DNA from: Tistrella mobilis
GTDB lineage: Bacteria; Pseudomonadota; Alphaproteobacteria; Tistrellales; Tistrellaceae
DNA length: 64,000 bases
Direction of reading: 5' to 3'
NCBI RefSeq assembly: GCF_039634785.1
Contig: NZ_JBBIAB010000014.1
Span: 61,290-125,289, forward strand
Shown here: piece after piece, positions 32,957-40,699 of the stretch
Position numbering within the stretch: position 1 is the first letter of the stretch
Layout: each line of letters opens with the position of its first letter
Translations under genes and position numbers: made by a program
The notes under the pieces: generated by a model
The model's database searches: none
Told to the model about the DNA's origin: nothing
The model's input: the letters and a program-made list of their open reading frames with translations, nothing else

Positions 32957-33209
32957 ATGCGCATGACCCAGGGGCCGAGCCTTTATGATCCGGCAGAAGA
33001 CCTGCTGTCCGAGGACGGCATCGCGCTGTTCGTGGCGGAGGCGCTGGAAACGGGCGATGCGGCCTATATCGCCAATGCCCGGTGTGTCGCTGCCCGCGCG
33101 AGGCGCCTGCTCATGACGAGAAACGGGCCGGCTGAGGAAGTGGGTATGCAGACTCCGGGGCATGAAGAGGGCAGGGCCTGACCTCATGGCCAAGCCCCAC
33201 GCCGGCTGA
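32957..33209 (+). pseudogene. Addiction-module antidote (HTH) protein, frameshifted remnant
   Basis: The first 46 codons match HTH antidotes of the HP1420/TIGR02684 kind (LYDPAEDLLSEDGIALFVAEALETGDAAYIANA). After AARAR the family's HTH should read ARGMxQIARETGLSREGLY. In the neighbouring frame one finds ARGACS, a stop, then RETGRLRKWV, so the HTH is shifted and interrupted. No toxin gene adjoins. It is a decayed toxin-antitoxin relic after the operon. Confidence 0.65.
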
Positions 33210-33213
33210 CGGC

Positions 33214-35289
33214 TCAGAAGCGGTACGAAATCCCCCCATAGATCGCGGCGCCGTTGCCCGGATAGAACAGGGCGGCGTCGGCATCCGCGGTGGGGGCGAC
33301 GCTGGTGGTGGCGATGTAGTTCTCGTCGGTCAGGTTGCGGCCGTCCAGGAACAGGGTCACGCCAGCGACCGGTTCCCAGCCGGCGCGGATGCCGAGCAGG
33401 GTATAGCCGGGGGCGTCCAGGCTTTCGGCATTGTCGACGGCATAGTCGACCGGCACCCATTCGACATTGGGCGCGATCCAGGCGCCCTGGACCGGCTGCC
33501 AGCGCAGTTCGCCATACACCCGGTGCGGCGGCATGCCGGGCAGGGCGTTGTCGCCATAGGTCGGGTCGCCGTCGAAGCGGAAATCCGACCAGGTATACGA
33601 GGCCTTGAGCGCCAGCACCTCGGTCAGCGTCAGGTCGAAACCGGCTTCCAGCCCGCGATGGATCGTGCGGTCGGCATTGATGGTGGTGGTGCCGCCGGTG
33701 ATCGTGCCGAAGGTCTGAAGTTCGTCGCGGATGCGCGATTCAAAGACCGCCACATCGAAGCCCAGCCGGCCGATGTGGCCGCGGCTGCCGATTTCCAGCG
33801 TCCAGGCGGTCTGGGCGTCGATATCGGCGAAGCCCGGGGCCGTGCTCGGGTTCACCTCCGACAGGGTCGGGGGCTCGGCACTGCGTGACAGATTGCCATA
33901 GAGCTGCCAGTCCGGCGCCGCCTGCCAGATCAGCCCCAGGCGCGGGTTGAGTTCGTCATAGCGCGCCTCGCCCGAATCATCGCCATCCGACAGGAAGGCA
34001 TCGTCATAGCCGCGGGTCGCATGCATCGCCTGCAGGCCCAGCACCAGGGTGAGGGCGGGGGTGAGGCCGATCGCGTCTTCCGCCCAGGCCTCGTAGGTGC
34101 GGCCGCGCTCGGTGCCTTCGGCGGTCAGCGCGCCGCGGCTGCCGCCGATGTTCACATAGCGTCGGGCATCGGTCTCGCCGCCGGCCAGCCGCACGCCGAA
34201 GGTGAGACCGTGCGACATGCCGGCAAGCTCGGTGGTGGTGGAAAGCTTCGCCTGCACGCCGCCATCCAGATAGTCGTAGTCGAGCACCTGGAAGATCGGG
34301 TGGTAGAGCGATTTGTCGAGCACCCAGCCGCCGAGTTCCAGTTCCGTCGCCTCGCCCAGCGAGATCGACCAGCGATTGGCCAGCCGGACCGAACTGATGT
34401 CGCGGCGCTGGTCGCCGGTGATGTTGCCGGCCGCTGTGCTCCGCGGCCGGTTCAGCGCCTGATCCAGGGTGAGCGCGCTCGGCAGTTCCTGCCAGAGATC
34501 ATCATACCCCAGATAGAGCCGGGTCTCGACCGTATCGCTCACCCGCCAGCCGAGATTGCCGGCGAAGGTCTTGTTGTCGTGGGCCGAATGCGCGCGAAAC
34601 CCGTCCTCACGATTGAGCGTCGCCGAAAGATGGGCATCCATCCGGCCTTCGGCCACGCCGAAACCCGCATGGGTGCGCACGAAGCCGAAGCTGCCGGTCT
34701 CGGCGCGGGCGGTGACGCCGGGATCGCTCAACCCCGTCCGGCTTTCCATCCGGACCTCGCCGCCCAGCATCGACACGCCGTCAGACATCGCGTTGGCGCC
34801 CTTCAGCACCTCCACCTGGCGCAGGGTCAGCGGGTCGATCTGCTGAAAATCGCCGGCGCCGTCATTGGTGTTGATCGGCAGGCCATCCAGGCTGAGCTTC
34901 ACGCCGCGCATGTGGAAATTGCGGCTGAGGCCGGATCCGCGGATCGACAGCTTGGTCTCGGACTGGCCGAAGCGCGACTGGGCATAGACGCCGGGCACGG
35001 TCGCGATCATGTCGCCCAGGGTGAAGGCGCGGCTGTTCTCGAACGCGGCGGCCGGCAGCACGGCGAAGCTGCCGGGCAGGCGGGCCTCCAGCTCGGCCGT
35101 GCGGGTTGCGGCATCGGGCGCCGTGCGTGAGGCCGTGGCCGGTGCCTCGACCTGAAGCCGGGGCAAAGTGGTTGCGGCATCGTCGGCCAGGGCGGAAAGC
35201 GGGGTGAGGGCAGTGACGGCCGTGGCCGACAGCAGGCAGCGCACGGCCGGCCGGGTACGGCCGCCGCGGGGCGGAAAGCGGGTGATCAT
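33214..35289 (-). CDS. TonB-dependent outer-membrane receptor
   Basis: A 691-residue receptor. A signal peptide (about 1-33) is followed by a plug domain with ARLPGSFAVLPAAAFENSRAFTLGDMIATVPGVYAQ, LSIRGSGLSRNFHMRGVKLSLDGLP and VEVLKGANAM. The beta-barrel ends with ISYRF and a terminal Phe. It resembles FecA/iron-chelate-like receptors, as seen by the short N-terminus without a signalling domain. It would import a siderophore, metal chelate or other nutrient by TonB energy. The small DUF2946-like gene lies just upstream in the same direction, a pairing often seen with metal-linked receptors. Confidence 0.9.
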   Translation of the reverse strand: MITRFPPRGGRTRPAVRCLLSATAVTALTPLSALADDAATTLPRLQVEAPATASRTAPDAATRTAELEARLPGSFAVLPAAAFENSRAFTLGDMIATVPGVYAQSRFGQSETKLSIRGSGLSRNFHMRGVKLSLDGLPINTNDGAGDFQQIDPLTLRQVEVLKGANAMSDGVSMLGGEVRMESRTGLSDPGVTARAETGSFGFVRTHAGFGVAEGRMDAHLSATLNREDGFRAHSAHDNKTFAGNLGWRVSDTVETRLYLGYDDLWQELPSALTLDQALNRPRSTAAGNITGDQRRDISSVRLANRWSISLGEATELELGGWVLDKSLYHPIFQVLDYDYLDGGVQAKLSTTTELAGMSHGLTFGVRLAGGETDARRYVNIGGSRGALTAEGTERGRTYEAWAEDAIGLTPALTLVLGLQAMHATRGYDDAFLSDGDDSGEARYDELNPRLGLIWQAAPDWQLYGNLSRSAEPPTLSEVNPSTAPGFADIDAQTAWTLEIGSRGHIGRLGFDVAVFESRIRDELQTFGTITGGTTTINADRTIHRGLEAGFDLTLTEVLALKASYTWSDFRFDGDPTYGDNALPGMPPHRVYGELRWQPVQGAWIAPNVEWVPVDYAVDNAESLDAPGYTLLGIRAGWEPVAGVTLFLDGRNLTDENYIATTSVAPTADADAALFYPGNGAAIYGGISYRF

Positions 35290-35349
35290 CTTGTCTTTAT
35301 GTCCTGATCCTGGAAACCGGAAAGGCCTCAACCGGAAAGGCCTGGCGGA

Positions 35350-35784
35350 TCAGGAGGCGGGCGGTGCGCGCGGGCGGCGACGGCGGCGGCGGGCCGGCCG
35401 GTGGCGACAGGCGGGGCGCGCCGGTCGCGGGGCCCGGACATGGGCCTCTCCTGGCCGCGGCACCCATGGCGACGGGGCCGGCGTGACGGCGGTGCACAGC
35501 GCGCAGTGATGGCCGCCGGCGCCGTCATGGGCGGGCGCGGCCGGATCGCCTGAGGCATCGGGCACATGGCAGATCGAGGCCGGGTCGAACAGCCCGTCGG
35601 GCAGGCCGGCGGCGCGGGCGACCGCCGGGCCGGCTTCCGCCATGGTCATGCCGGCCAGCATGGCCGGCTGGGTCAGCAGCAGGGCAAGCAGCGCCAGCCA
35701 GCCGGCTGCGCGGCGCAGAAAGCGCCGTGCCGGCTGGTGAACATGCCTGCCCTGGTCTGCGGTCCGCCGTCCGTGCCCCGTCAT
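35350..35784 (-). CDS. DUF2946-like exported protein
   Basis: A 144-residue protein. A basic N-terminus and a hydrophobic segment (GWLALLALLLTQPAMLAGMTM) form a signal or anchor. The central part has ICHVPDASG and HHCALCTAVTP, a His/Cys-rich HHCxxC motif typical of DUF2946 proteins. The C-terminal tail is very Arg/Pro-rich. These proteins have no proven role but recur next to TonB receptors and copper genes, suggesting metal handling in the periplasm. It precedes the receptor by 60 bases on the same strand. Confidence 0.6.
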   Translation of the reverse strand: MTGHGRRTADQGRHVHQPARRFLRRAAGWLALLALLLTQPAMLAGMTMAEAGPAVARAAGLPDGLFDPASICHVPDASGDPAAPAHDGAGGHHCALCTAVTPAPSPWVPRPGEAHVRAPRPARPACRHRPARRRRRRPRAPPAS

Positions 35785-35827
35785 CGGTGCAGTGTAGGGA
35801 TGCGGGGCGCCGCTCAGATCTGCGGCA

Positions 35828-37333
35828 TTACGTCGCAGTACCTGCCCGGGCGGCATCGATCCGCCGGATGAACTCCTTCAGCACAATGCGGTACAACTCG
35901 TCCTTCAGCACCGCATCCTCGACCCCCGCATCGATATTGGGGTTGTCGTTGACCTCGATCACGAACACGCCCTCGGCATTCTGCTTCAGATCGACGCCAT
36001 AGAGCCCGTCGCCGATCGGGGCGGCGGCGCGCAGGGCGGCATCGATCACCTCGGCCGGGGCCTCGTCGACGCCGAAGGTGCGGAACCGCCCCTCGTCGAT
36101 CCGGCCGTCGCCGCCATGCTTCACGATCTGCCAGTGGTTGCGCGACATGAAATACTGGCAGGCATAGATCGGCTGCCGGTTCAGAATGCCCACCCGCCAG
36201 TCGAAGGCGGTGTAGACGAAGGACTGCGCCAGCGCCAGCTCGCTGCGGGCGAAGACCCGGGCGCCCAGCGCCACCAGCTGTTCGCGGTTTTCGGCCTTGA
36301 AGACGCCGTCGGAGAAGGCCCCGTCGGGGATCTTCAGCACGATCGGATAGCCCAGCGTCTCGGCCTCCAGCAGCCGGTCGCGGTGCAGGATCATGGTGCG
36401 CGGCGCCGGCAGGTTGTGGGTGCGCAGCAGCTCGGCCAGATAGATCTTGTTGGTGCAGCGAACGATCGACTGCGGATCGTCGATCACCGGCATGCCTTCC
36501 TGCTGCGCCCTGGTCGCGAAGCGGAAGGTGTGGTGGTCGATCCGGGTGGTCTCGCGGATGAACAGCGCATCGTATTCTGCCAGCCGCGGATAGTCGCGCC
36601 GGGTGATCAGCTCCACCTCCATGCCGAGGCTCCGGCCGATCTTGCGAAACCGTTCCAGCGCCTTGGGGTTCGACGGCGGCAGCGGGTCGGCGGGGTCGTG
36701 CAGGATCGCCAGGCTGTAGCGGCTGCTGGCCCTGGGTTTCGGGTCGCGCCAGCGATCGGTGGTGAAACGGTCGAGCGCGGTGTCGAACCGGCCGCGTTCG
36801 GCCACATCCAGCCCGCGCAGGCTGCGGCTGCGCATGGAGCGCACCGTCCAGCCCAGCCGGCCGCCGGCCGCCGGTTCCGATGCGCCATAGGTCAGGTGCA
36901 GCGCCATCAGCGGCAGGCGGAACAGTTCGAAGGCCCGCCGGCCCAGCGCCGCGGTCTCGGCCTCGCAGGTCTCGCCGAAGATCACCGTAACCGTGCGGGT
37001 GACCGCGCCGCCGTCTGCCGGCGCCAGCAGATGCCGCCGGGCGATCGCCGTCAGCTCGGGCAGCGCATGGGCGTAGATGCGCTTCGAGGAAATCTCGGTC
37101 AGGGCATGGGGGGTGGGGATGACCTTCTCGCCCCGGCCTTCCGCCAGCAGAGAGGCGTAATAGCCGAGCGAGAGATAGTGATGATCCCTGACCAGGTTCA
37201 CAACCTTGGCGCCGGGCTTCTCGGGCGGCGGCGCCTCGACGAATTCGCGCGCCGTCAGCACCACGCGGCCCGTGGCGGCAGGTACCGATGCCCGATCCTC
37301 GGGGCGGTCGACGATGACGATATGCCGGTGCAT
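35828..37333 (-). CDS. RimK-type ATP-grasp protein with N-terminal extension
   Basis: A 501-residue ligase of the RimK family. The ATP-grasp domain spans about 280-490: RCTNKIYLAELLRTHNLPAPRT, YPIVLKIPDGAFSDGVFKAENR, LAQSFVYTAFDWRVGILNRQPIYACQYF and the Mg-binding VIEVNDNPNID. The N-terminal 230 residues form a separate domain (VNLVRDHHYLSLGYYASLLAEGRGEKVIPT) typical of a long RimK-like group (about 490 residues) that is paired with GNAT/peptidase fusions. ATP-grasp members ligate an amino acid to a carboxylate of a protein or peptide. The GNAT-C39 gene ends 4 bases upstream of its start, so the two are co-transcribed and probably act on the same target. Confidence 0.88.
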   Translation of the reverse strand: MHRHIVIVDRPEDRASVPAATGRVVLTAREFVEAPPPEKPGAKVVNLVRDHHYLSLGYYASLLAEGRGEKVIPTPHALTEISSKRIYAHALPELTAIARRHLLAPADGGAVTRTVTVIFGETCEAETAALGRRAFELFRLPLMALHLTYGASEPAAGGRLGWTVRSMRSRSLRGLDVAERGRFDTALDRFTTDRWRDPKPRASSRYSLAILHDPADPLPPSNPKALERFRKIGRSLGMEVELITRRDYPRLAEYDALFIRETTRIDHHTFRFATRAQQEGMPVIDDPQSIVRCTNKIYLAELLRTHNLPAPRTMILHRDRLLEAETLGYPIVLKIPDGAFSDGVFKAENREQLVALGARVFARSELALAQSFVYTAFDWRVGILNRQPIYACQYFMSRNHWQIVKHGGDGRIDEGRFRTFGVDEAPAEVIDAALRAAAPIGDGLYGVDLKQNAEGVFVIEVNDNPNIDAGVEDAVLKDELYRIVLKEFIRRIDAARAGTAT

Positions 37334-37337
37334 TGGC

Positions 37338-38576
37338 TCAGGAACCCGGTGTGGGAAGGGAGGAGATGAAGAGCGTGGCACGCAGCCCCGCGCGGCCGTA
37401 GCGCGACATGCGCTCGAAATCGCGGCGGGGGACGGGGATGCGGATGCAGTCGATGGGGGCGCGGCCTTCGTCGCGGTCGACGAAGGGATCATGAATGTGG
37501 ACGCAGGCGTCGTCCACCGCGACCACCACCACCCAATGCGGCGCCTTCTGCCGGTCGAAGCGCCAGGAACTGACCAGCTGCAGCGGGATCTCGCCCTGGC
37601 CTAGGGCCGTGGCGATGTCGTCGAGCGTGGCCGGGCGCTCGTCGAGGGTGATCAGCGGCTCGCCCGCGATCTCGCGCGCGAATTCGGCCTGGACCATCTC
37701 GATCACCCGCTTCTTTTCCGGGCTCCGCACGCCGTCGACGAAGGGCACGCCCTGGCCGGTGACGTGCAGGCGGACGCCGAAGCCGCGGGCGGCGGCCGCC
37801 AGCGCCAGACCATGGGGCGAGCAGCCGCCATGGCCGGAGGTCATGAAGATCGTGGTGGATTCGCGCCAGATCCTGAGTTCCTCCTCAGGGCCGGTGGCGC
37901 GTTCGGGGTCGAGCGCATGCATCGCCATGATCAGCGCCGCCGGCCCGCAGGTGAAGGGCAGGCTCTGTTCCACATAGGGCACGCGGTCGCGCGACGGATC
38001 CAGGCGCCGGGCCAGCGACTTCTCCATGCGGATCGCATCTACCGCATCTTCGTAATAGGCGACATAGCGGCCGAAGCGGCGATAGCCGGCATGTTCATAG
38101 ATCGCCGCCACATCGGGCGCGTCGGCACGGACTTCCAGGCGGATGGTGGTGGCCTCGGCCGCCCGCGAGCGGGCCTCCACCTCGGCCAGCAGCCGGCCGC
38201 CGATCCCCGCCCCGCGCCAGCCGGGGGCGGTGGCGATGGAATAGAGCCGGGCGAGCCGGGTGCCGGTGTTGTAGAGCACCATCGCATAACCGGCGACGAC
38301 CATCCGCCCGTCGGCACCCGCCGTTTCGGCGATCACCGTATCGGCATGGGCGCGGGTCAGCAGATGGCGGAAGCTGCGGCGGCTGATCCGGTCGTGGACG
38401 AAGGAGGCGTTTTCGATCGCCAGCAGCGCGTCGATATCGGCAAGGGTCGCGTCGCGGATGGCGATGGCGGGGCGCCGTGCCGGGGCAATGGGCGCCGCCG
38501 CCGCCGCACCCGCCGCATATCTGCCTGCCCCACCGTCATCCATGCCACCCGGGCTCCGTTCCGGCTCTGCCGTCAC
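37338..38576 (-). CDS. GNAT acetyltransferase fused to a C39-like peptidase
   Basis: A 412-residue two-domain protein. Residues about 38-190 form a GNAT N-acetyltransferase (IRDATLADIDALLAIENASF, APGWRGAGIGGRLLAEVEARSR with the acetyl-CoA loop). Residues about 200-400 form a papain-fold C39-like peptidase (YVEQSLPFTCGPAALIMAMHAL with catalytic Cys, and later APHWVVVVAVDDACVHIHDP with His and Asp). No membrane segment is seen. The peptidase may cut before, and the acetyltransferase modify after, the action of the neighbouring ATP-grasp protein. The Met at 38576 or at 38543 could be the start. I know of no experimentally defined target. Confidence 0.85.
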   Translation of the reverse strand: MTAEPERSPGGMDDGGAGRYAAGAAAAAPIAPARRPAIAIRDATLADIDALLAIENASFVHDRISRRSFRHLLTRAHADTVIAETAGADGRMVVAGYAMVLYNTGTRLARLYSIATAPGWRGAGIGGRLLAEVEARSRAAEATTIRLEVRADAPDVAAIYEHAGYRRFGRYVAYYEDAVDAIRMEKSLARRLDPSRDRVPYVEQSLPFTCGPAALIMAMHALDPERATGPEEELRIWRESTTIFMTSGHGGCSPHGLALAAAARGFGVRLHVTGQGVPFVDGVRSPEKKRVIEMVQAEFAREIAGEPLITLDERPATLDDIATALGQGEIPLQLVSSWRFDRQKAPHWVVVVAVDDACVHIHDPFVDRDEGRAPIDCIRIPVPRRDFERMSRYGRAGLRATLFISSLPTPGS

Positions 38577-38679
38577 CGGATGGCAGAGATCTGTCTTGCC
38601 CAGACATGTTCACCGTCGACGGCGCCGGTTCAAGTGGCAAGATCGGGATGGCCGCCCTGCGGATTCCGCCGCGACCCTG

Positions 38680-39258
38680 TCAGAGGTGCAGCAGCGCACC
38701 GCCGTCCAGCAGGGCGAGCACGCCCAGCACGATCAGCAGGGCGGCCGCCGCCTTGCGGACCAGGCCCAGCGGGATGACCCGGGTGATGCGGTCGCCCAGG
38801 AACACGACCGGCAGGTTGGCGATCATCATGCCGATGGTGGTGCCGATGACGACCGCGATCAGCGGCGCATAATCGGCGGCGAGGGCCACGGTCGCGACCT
38901 GGGTTTTGTCGCCGATCTCGACCACGAAGAAGGCGAGGGTGGTGGCCAGGAAGGCGCCGCGGGCGGTGCTGCGGGGGGCTTCGTCCTCGTCCAGCCTGTC
39001 CGGCACCAGAACCCAGAGGCCCATGGCGATGAACGAGGCGCCCAGGATCCAGCGCATCCATTGCGGATCGACATGGGCGGCGACGGCGGCACCCACCGCG
39101 CCCGCCACGGCGTGGTTTGCGAGCGTTGCGACCAGAATGCCGGCCGCCACCGGCCAGGGGCTGCGATAGCGCAGCGTGAGCGCGAGTGCGAGCAGCTGTG
39201 TCTTGTCGCCGATTTCCGCCAGGGCCACGACGAGCGTGGAGACCGCGAGCGCTTCCAT
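38680..39258 (-). CDS. TMEM165/GDT1 (UPF0016) family manganese exporter
   Basis: A 192-residue membrane protein with two repeats of three helices, each holding the family motif E-x-G-D-K-T (LAEIGDKTQLLALAL near 13-27 and VVEIGDKTQVATVALA near 112-127). Bacterial members (MneA and relatives) export Mn2+ or act as Mn/H antiporters in the inner membrane. The leader carries the hallmarks of a manganese riboswitch, which supports the Mn assignment. GGAGG lies about 12 bases before the start. The Met at 39258 matches the family's start. Confidence 0.92.
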   Translation of the reverse strand: MEALAVSTLVVALAEIGDKTQLLALALTLRYRSPWPVAAGILVATLANHAVAGAVGAAVAAHVDPQWMRWILGASFIAMGLWVLVPDRLDEDEAPRSTARGAFLATTLAFFVVEIGDKTQVATVALAADYAPLIAVVIGTTIGMMIANLPVVFLGDRITRVIPLGLVRKAAAALLIVLGVLALLDGGALLHL

Positions 39259-39387
39259 GATGTGATCTGCCTCCGAGGGTGGACGGCCGGACCTGAATTC
39301 CTGGCGCGCAAGCAGCGAGCACGATCGGACACGACACGCATCGGCCGGTCCGGCCGTCCCGTCGCGCTGGTGTCGACGGTCGATGCG

Positions 39388-39556
39388 ATCGCGTCCGAAG
39401 GTCTCGCCGGCGCCGGGATGGTCCCCGTCGCTCGCACGCCATGCCGGATGCCGGGCCACAACCCTCGCGGGCCAACCCTGCGGGCAAGTCTGTTGACGTG
39501 CGATCCGTCCTGTCAGGCCGTCTGGCCTGCGCGCGGTCGGCTACTCCCCCTCGGAA
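39388..39556 (-). ncRNA. yybP-ykoY manganese riboswitch
   Basis: Read on the minus strand, the leader of the exporter gene holds the diagnostic elements of the yybP-ykoY class in order: GGGGGAGTAGCCG (about 39550-39538), CACGTCAACAGACTTG (about 39500-39484), and CCGGCGAGACCTTCGG (about 39411-39396), the two Mn-binding loops. A possible -35 TTGACA occurs at 39592-39587. The riboswitch class senses Mn2+ and switches on exporters. The remaining 130 bases before the start at 39258 are the expression platform; its exact switching helix was not resolved. Boundaries are approximate. Confidence 0.85.
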
Positions 39557-39807
39557 GTGGGTGGAGCATGCCCCGGAGGCGGCTCGGGTGTCAATCTTTG
39601 CGGGGGATCATGAGCGGTCCGAGAGGGGGCGGAGGCGGTGCGCGGATTTTTTTTCGAGGGGGCGGATATGGCATTTTCATTACAGGTCAATGGTTTGGAT
39701 TCAGGCATGCCCCGGCCCCCTCAGAAATGTTGCGTCCCCATGAAAAAGACCTCTTGCGCTCCTCCCGGAGTATTGGCTATAAGACCGCCACGACGACGAC
39801 GCCCGAT

Positions 39808-39894
39808 GCGACCGTGGCGGAATTGGTAGACGCGCTAGTTTCAGGTACTAGTGTCTGTACGGACGTGTAGGTTCAAGTCCTACCGGTCGCACCA
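39808..39894 (+). tRNA. tRNA-Leu (anticodon CAG)
   Basis: 87 bases including CCA. The acceptor arm GCGACCG pairs with CGGTCGC, and the D-arm carries AATTGGTAGACG. The anticodon stem CTAGT/ACTAG encloses the loop TTCAGGT, so the anticodon is CAG. A class II variable arm (GTGTCTGTACGGACGT) and T-loop GGTTCAAGTCC follow. A terminator lies 49 bases downstream. Confidence 0.97.
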
Positions 39895-39943
39895 CTCTCC
39901 AAAAGGAGGGTGACCATCGGGAAGCGTCATCGTCAACGAAACG

Positions 39944-39968
39944 CCCGCCTAGGTTCGGCGGGTTTTTT
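39944..39968 (+). terminator. Terminator after tRNA-Leu(CAG)
   Basis: CCCGCC at 39944-39949 and GGCGGG at 39957-39962 with a 7-base loop, then six T. Confidence 0.85.
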
Positions 39969-40068
39969 GTTGGCAAAGCCGAAATACCGGATCTTGTGTC
40001 GTTTTTCTGACGACGATGCTTGCATCCGGGGCGGTTTTGCGTATAACCACGGACCACACGACACCGCT

Positions 40069-40155
40069 GCGACCATGGCGGAATTGGTAGACGCGCTAGC
40101 TTGAGGGGCTAGTGCCCGAAAGGGCGTGCAGGTTCAAGTCCTGCTGGTCGCACCA
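40069..40155 (+). tRNA. tRNA-Leu (anticodon GAG)
   Basis: 87 bases including CCA. The acceptor arm GCGACCA pairs with TGGTCGC. The anticodon stem CTAGC/GCTAG encloses TTGAGGG, so the anticodon is GAG. The class II arm reads GTGCCCGAAAGGGCGT. It shares the D-arm and almost all of the T-arm with the tRNA-Leu(CAG) 261 bases upstream, indicating a tandem duplication with a changed anticodon. Confidence 0.97.
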
Positions 40156-40190
40156 CTCTCCCGAAGCAGGGCGAGTTGAAGATTCGGATC

Positions 40191-40221
40191 AAGCCGGCAC
40201 CGTTCATGGTGGCCGGCTTTT
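40191..40221 (+). terminator. Terminator after tRNA-Leu(GAG)
   Basis: AAGCCGGCACC and GGTGGCCGGCTT pair with a single bulged G, giving an 11-bp stem with a GTTCAT loop, followed by TTTT. Confidence 0.82.
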
Positions 40222-40365
40222 GTCGTTTTTAATCCCTGTCCAGGCGCACAGAGTTCCGGCGCAGCCGCTACCCAAAGCGGGCAAAACCGGGTACGGTCGG
40301 CGAAACGGCCGTGTGCGCCCCTGCCGCCGGCCCATTTTCCCTGATCTCATGCCGGTCGGAGCCCC

Positions 40366-40608
40366 ATGCAGACCATCTTCGTCCTTATCAAATGCGAACT
40401 CGGCAAGGCCTATGACGTCGCCCATCAGGCGGTGGCGACGATCGAGGAGATTTCCGAGGTGCATTCGATCTCGGGTCAGTACGACCTGCTGATGAAGTGC
40501 TATCTGGCGCCCGGCCGCGACATCGGGCATTTCGTGAACGAGAAGCTCCACGCCATTTCTGGCGTCAAGGACACCTTCACGATGATCACCTTCAAGGCCT
40601 TCACCTGA
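40366..40608 (+). CDS. Stand-alone Lrp/AsnC ligand-binding (RAM) domain protein
   Basis: An 80-residue protein consisting only of the RAM/ACT-like effector domain of Lrp/AsnC regulators (IFVLIKCELGKAYDVAHQAVATIEEI, VHSISGQYDLLMKCYLAPGRDIGHFVNEKL, GVKDTFTMITFKAFT). There is no HTH. Such stand-alone RAM proteins bind amino acids and may modulate other Lrp members by mixed oligomers. It lies 92 bases before the second Liv operon, on the same strand, so a sensory link to amino acid uptake is plausible. Confidence 0.88.
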   Translation: MQTIFVLIKCELGKAYDVAHQAVATIEEISEVHSISGQYDLLMKCYLAPGRDIGHFVNEKLHAISGVKDTFTMITFKAFT

Positions 40609-40699
40609 TCCCGGGCCACCGGGACGGGCAGGCGGGTCCGCGGGGAGCGCGGGGTCGCCGGGAAAGGCTTGGCCACACCTCGCAGGGACGGGACGGGAG

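Noticed and set aside
39808..40155. tRNA-Leu pair considered as an attachment site for an integrated element
   Set aside because: No integrase, no repeated tRNA 3' end beyond the two genes themselves, and neighbours are ordinary chromosomal genes.
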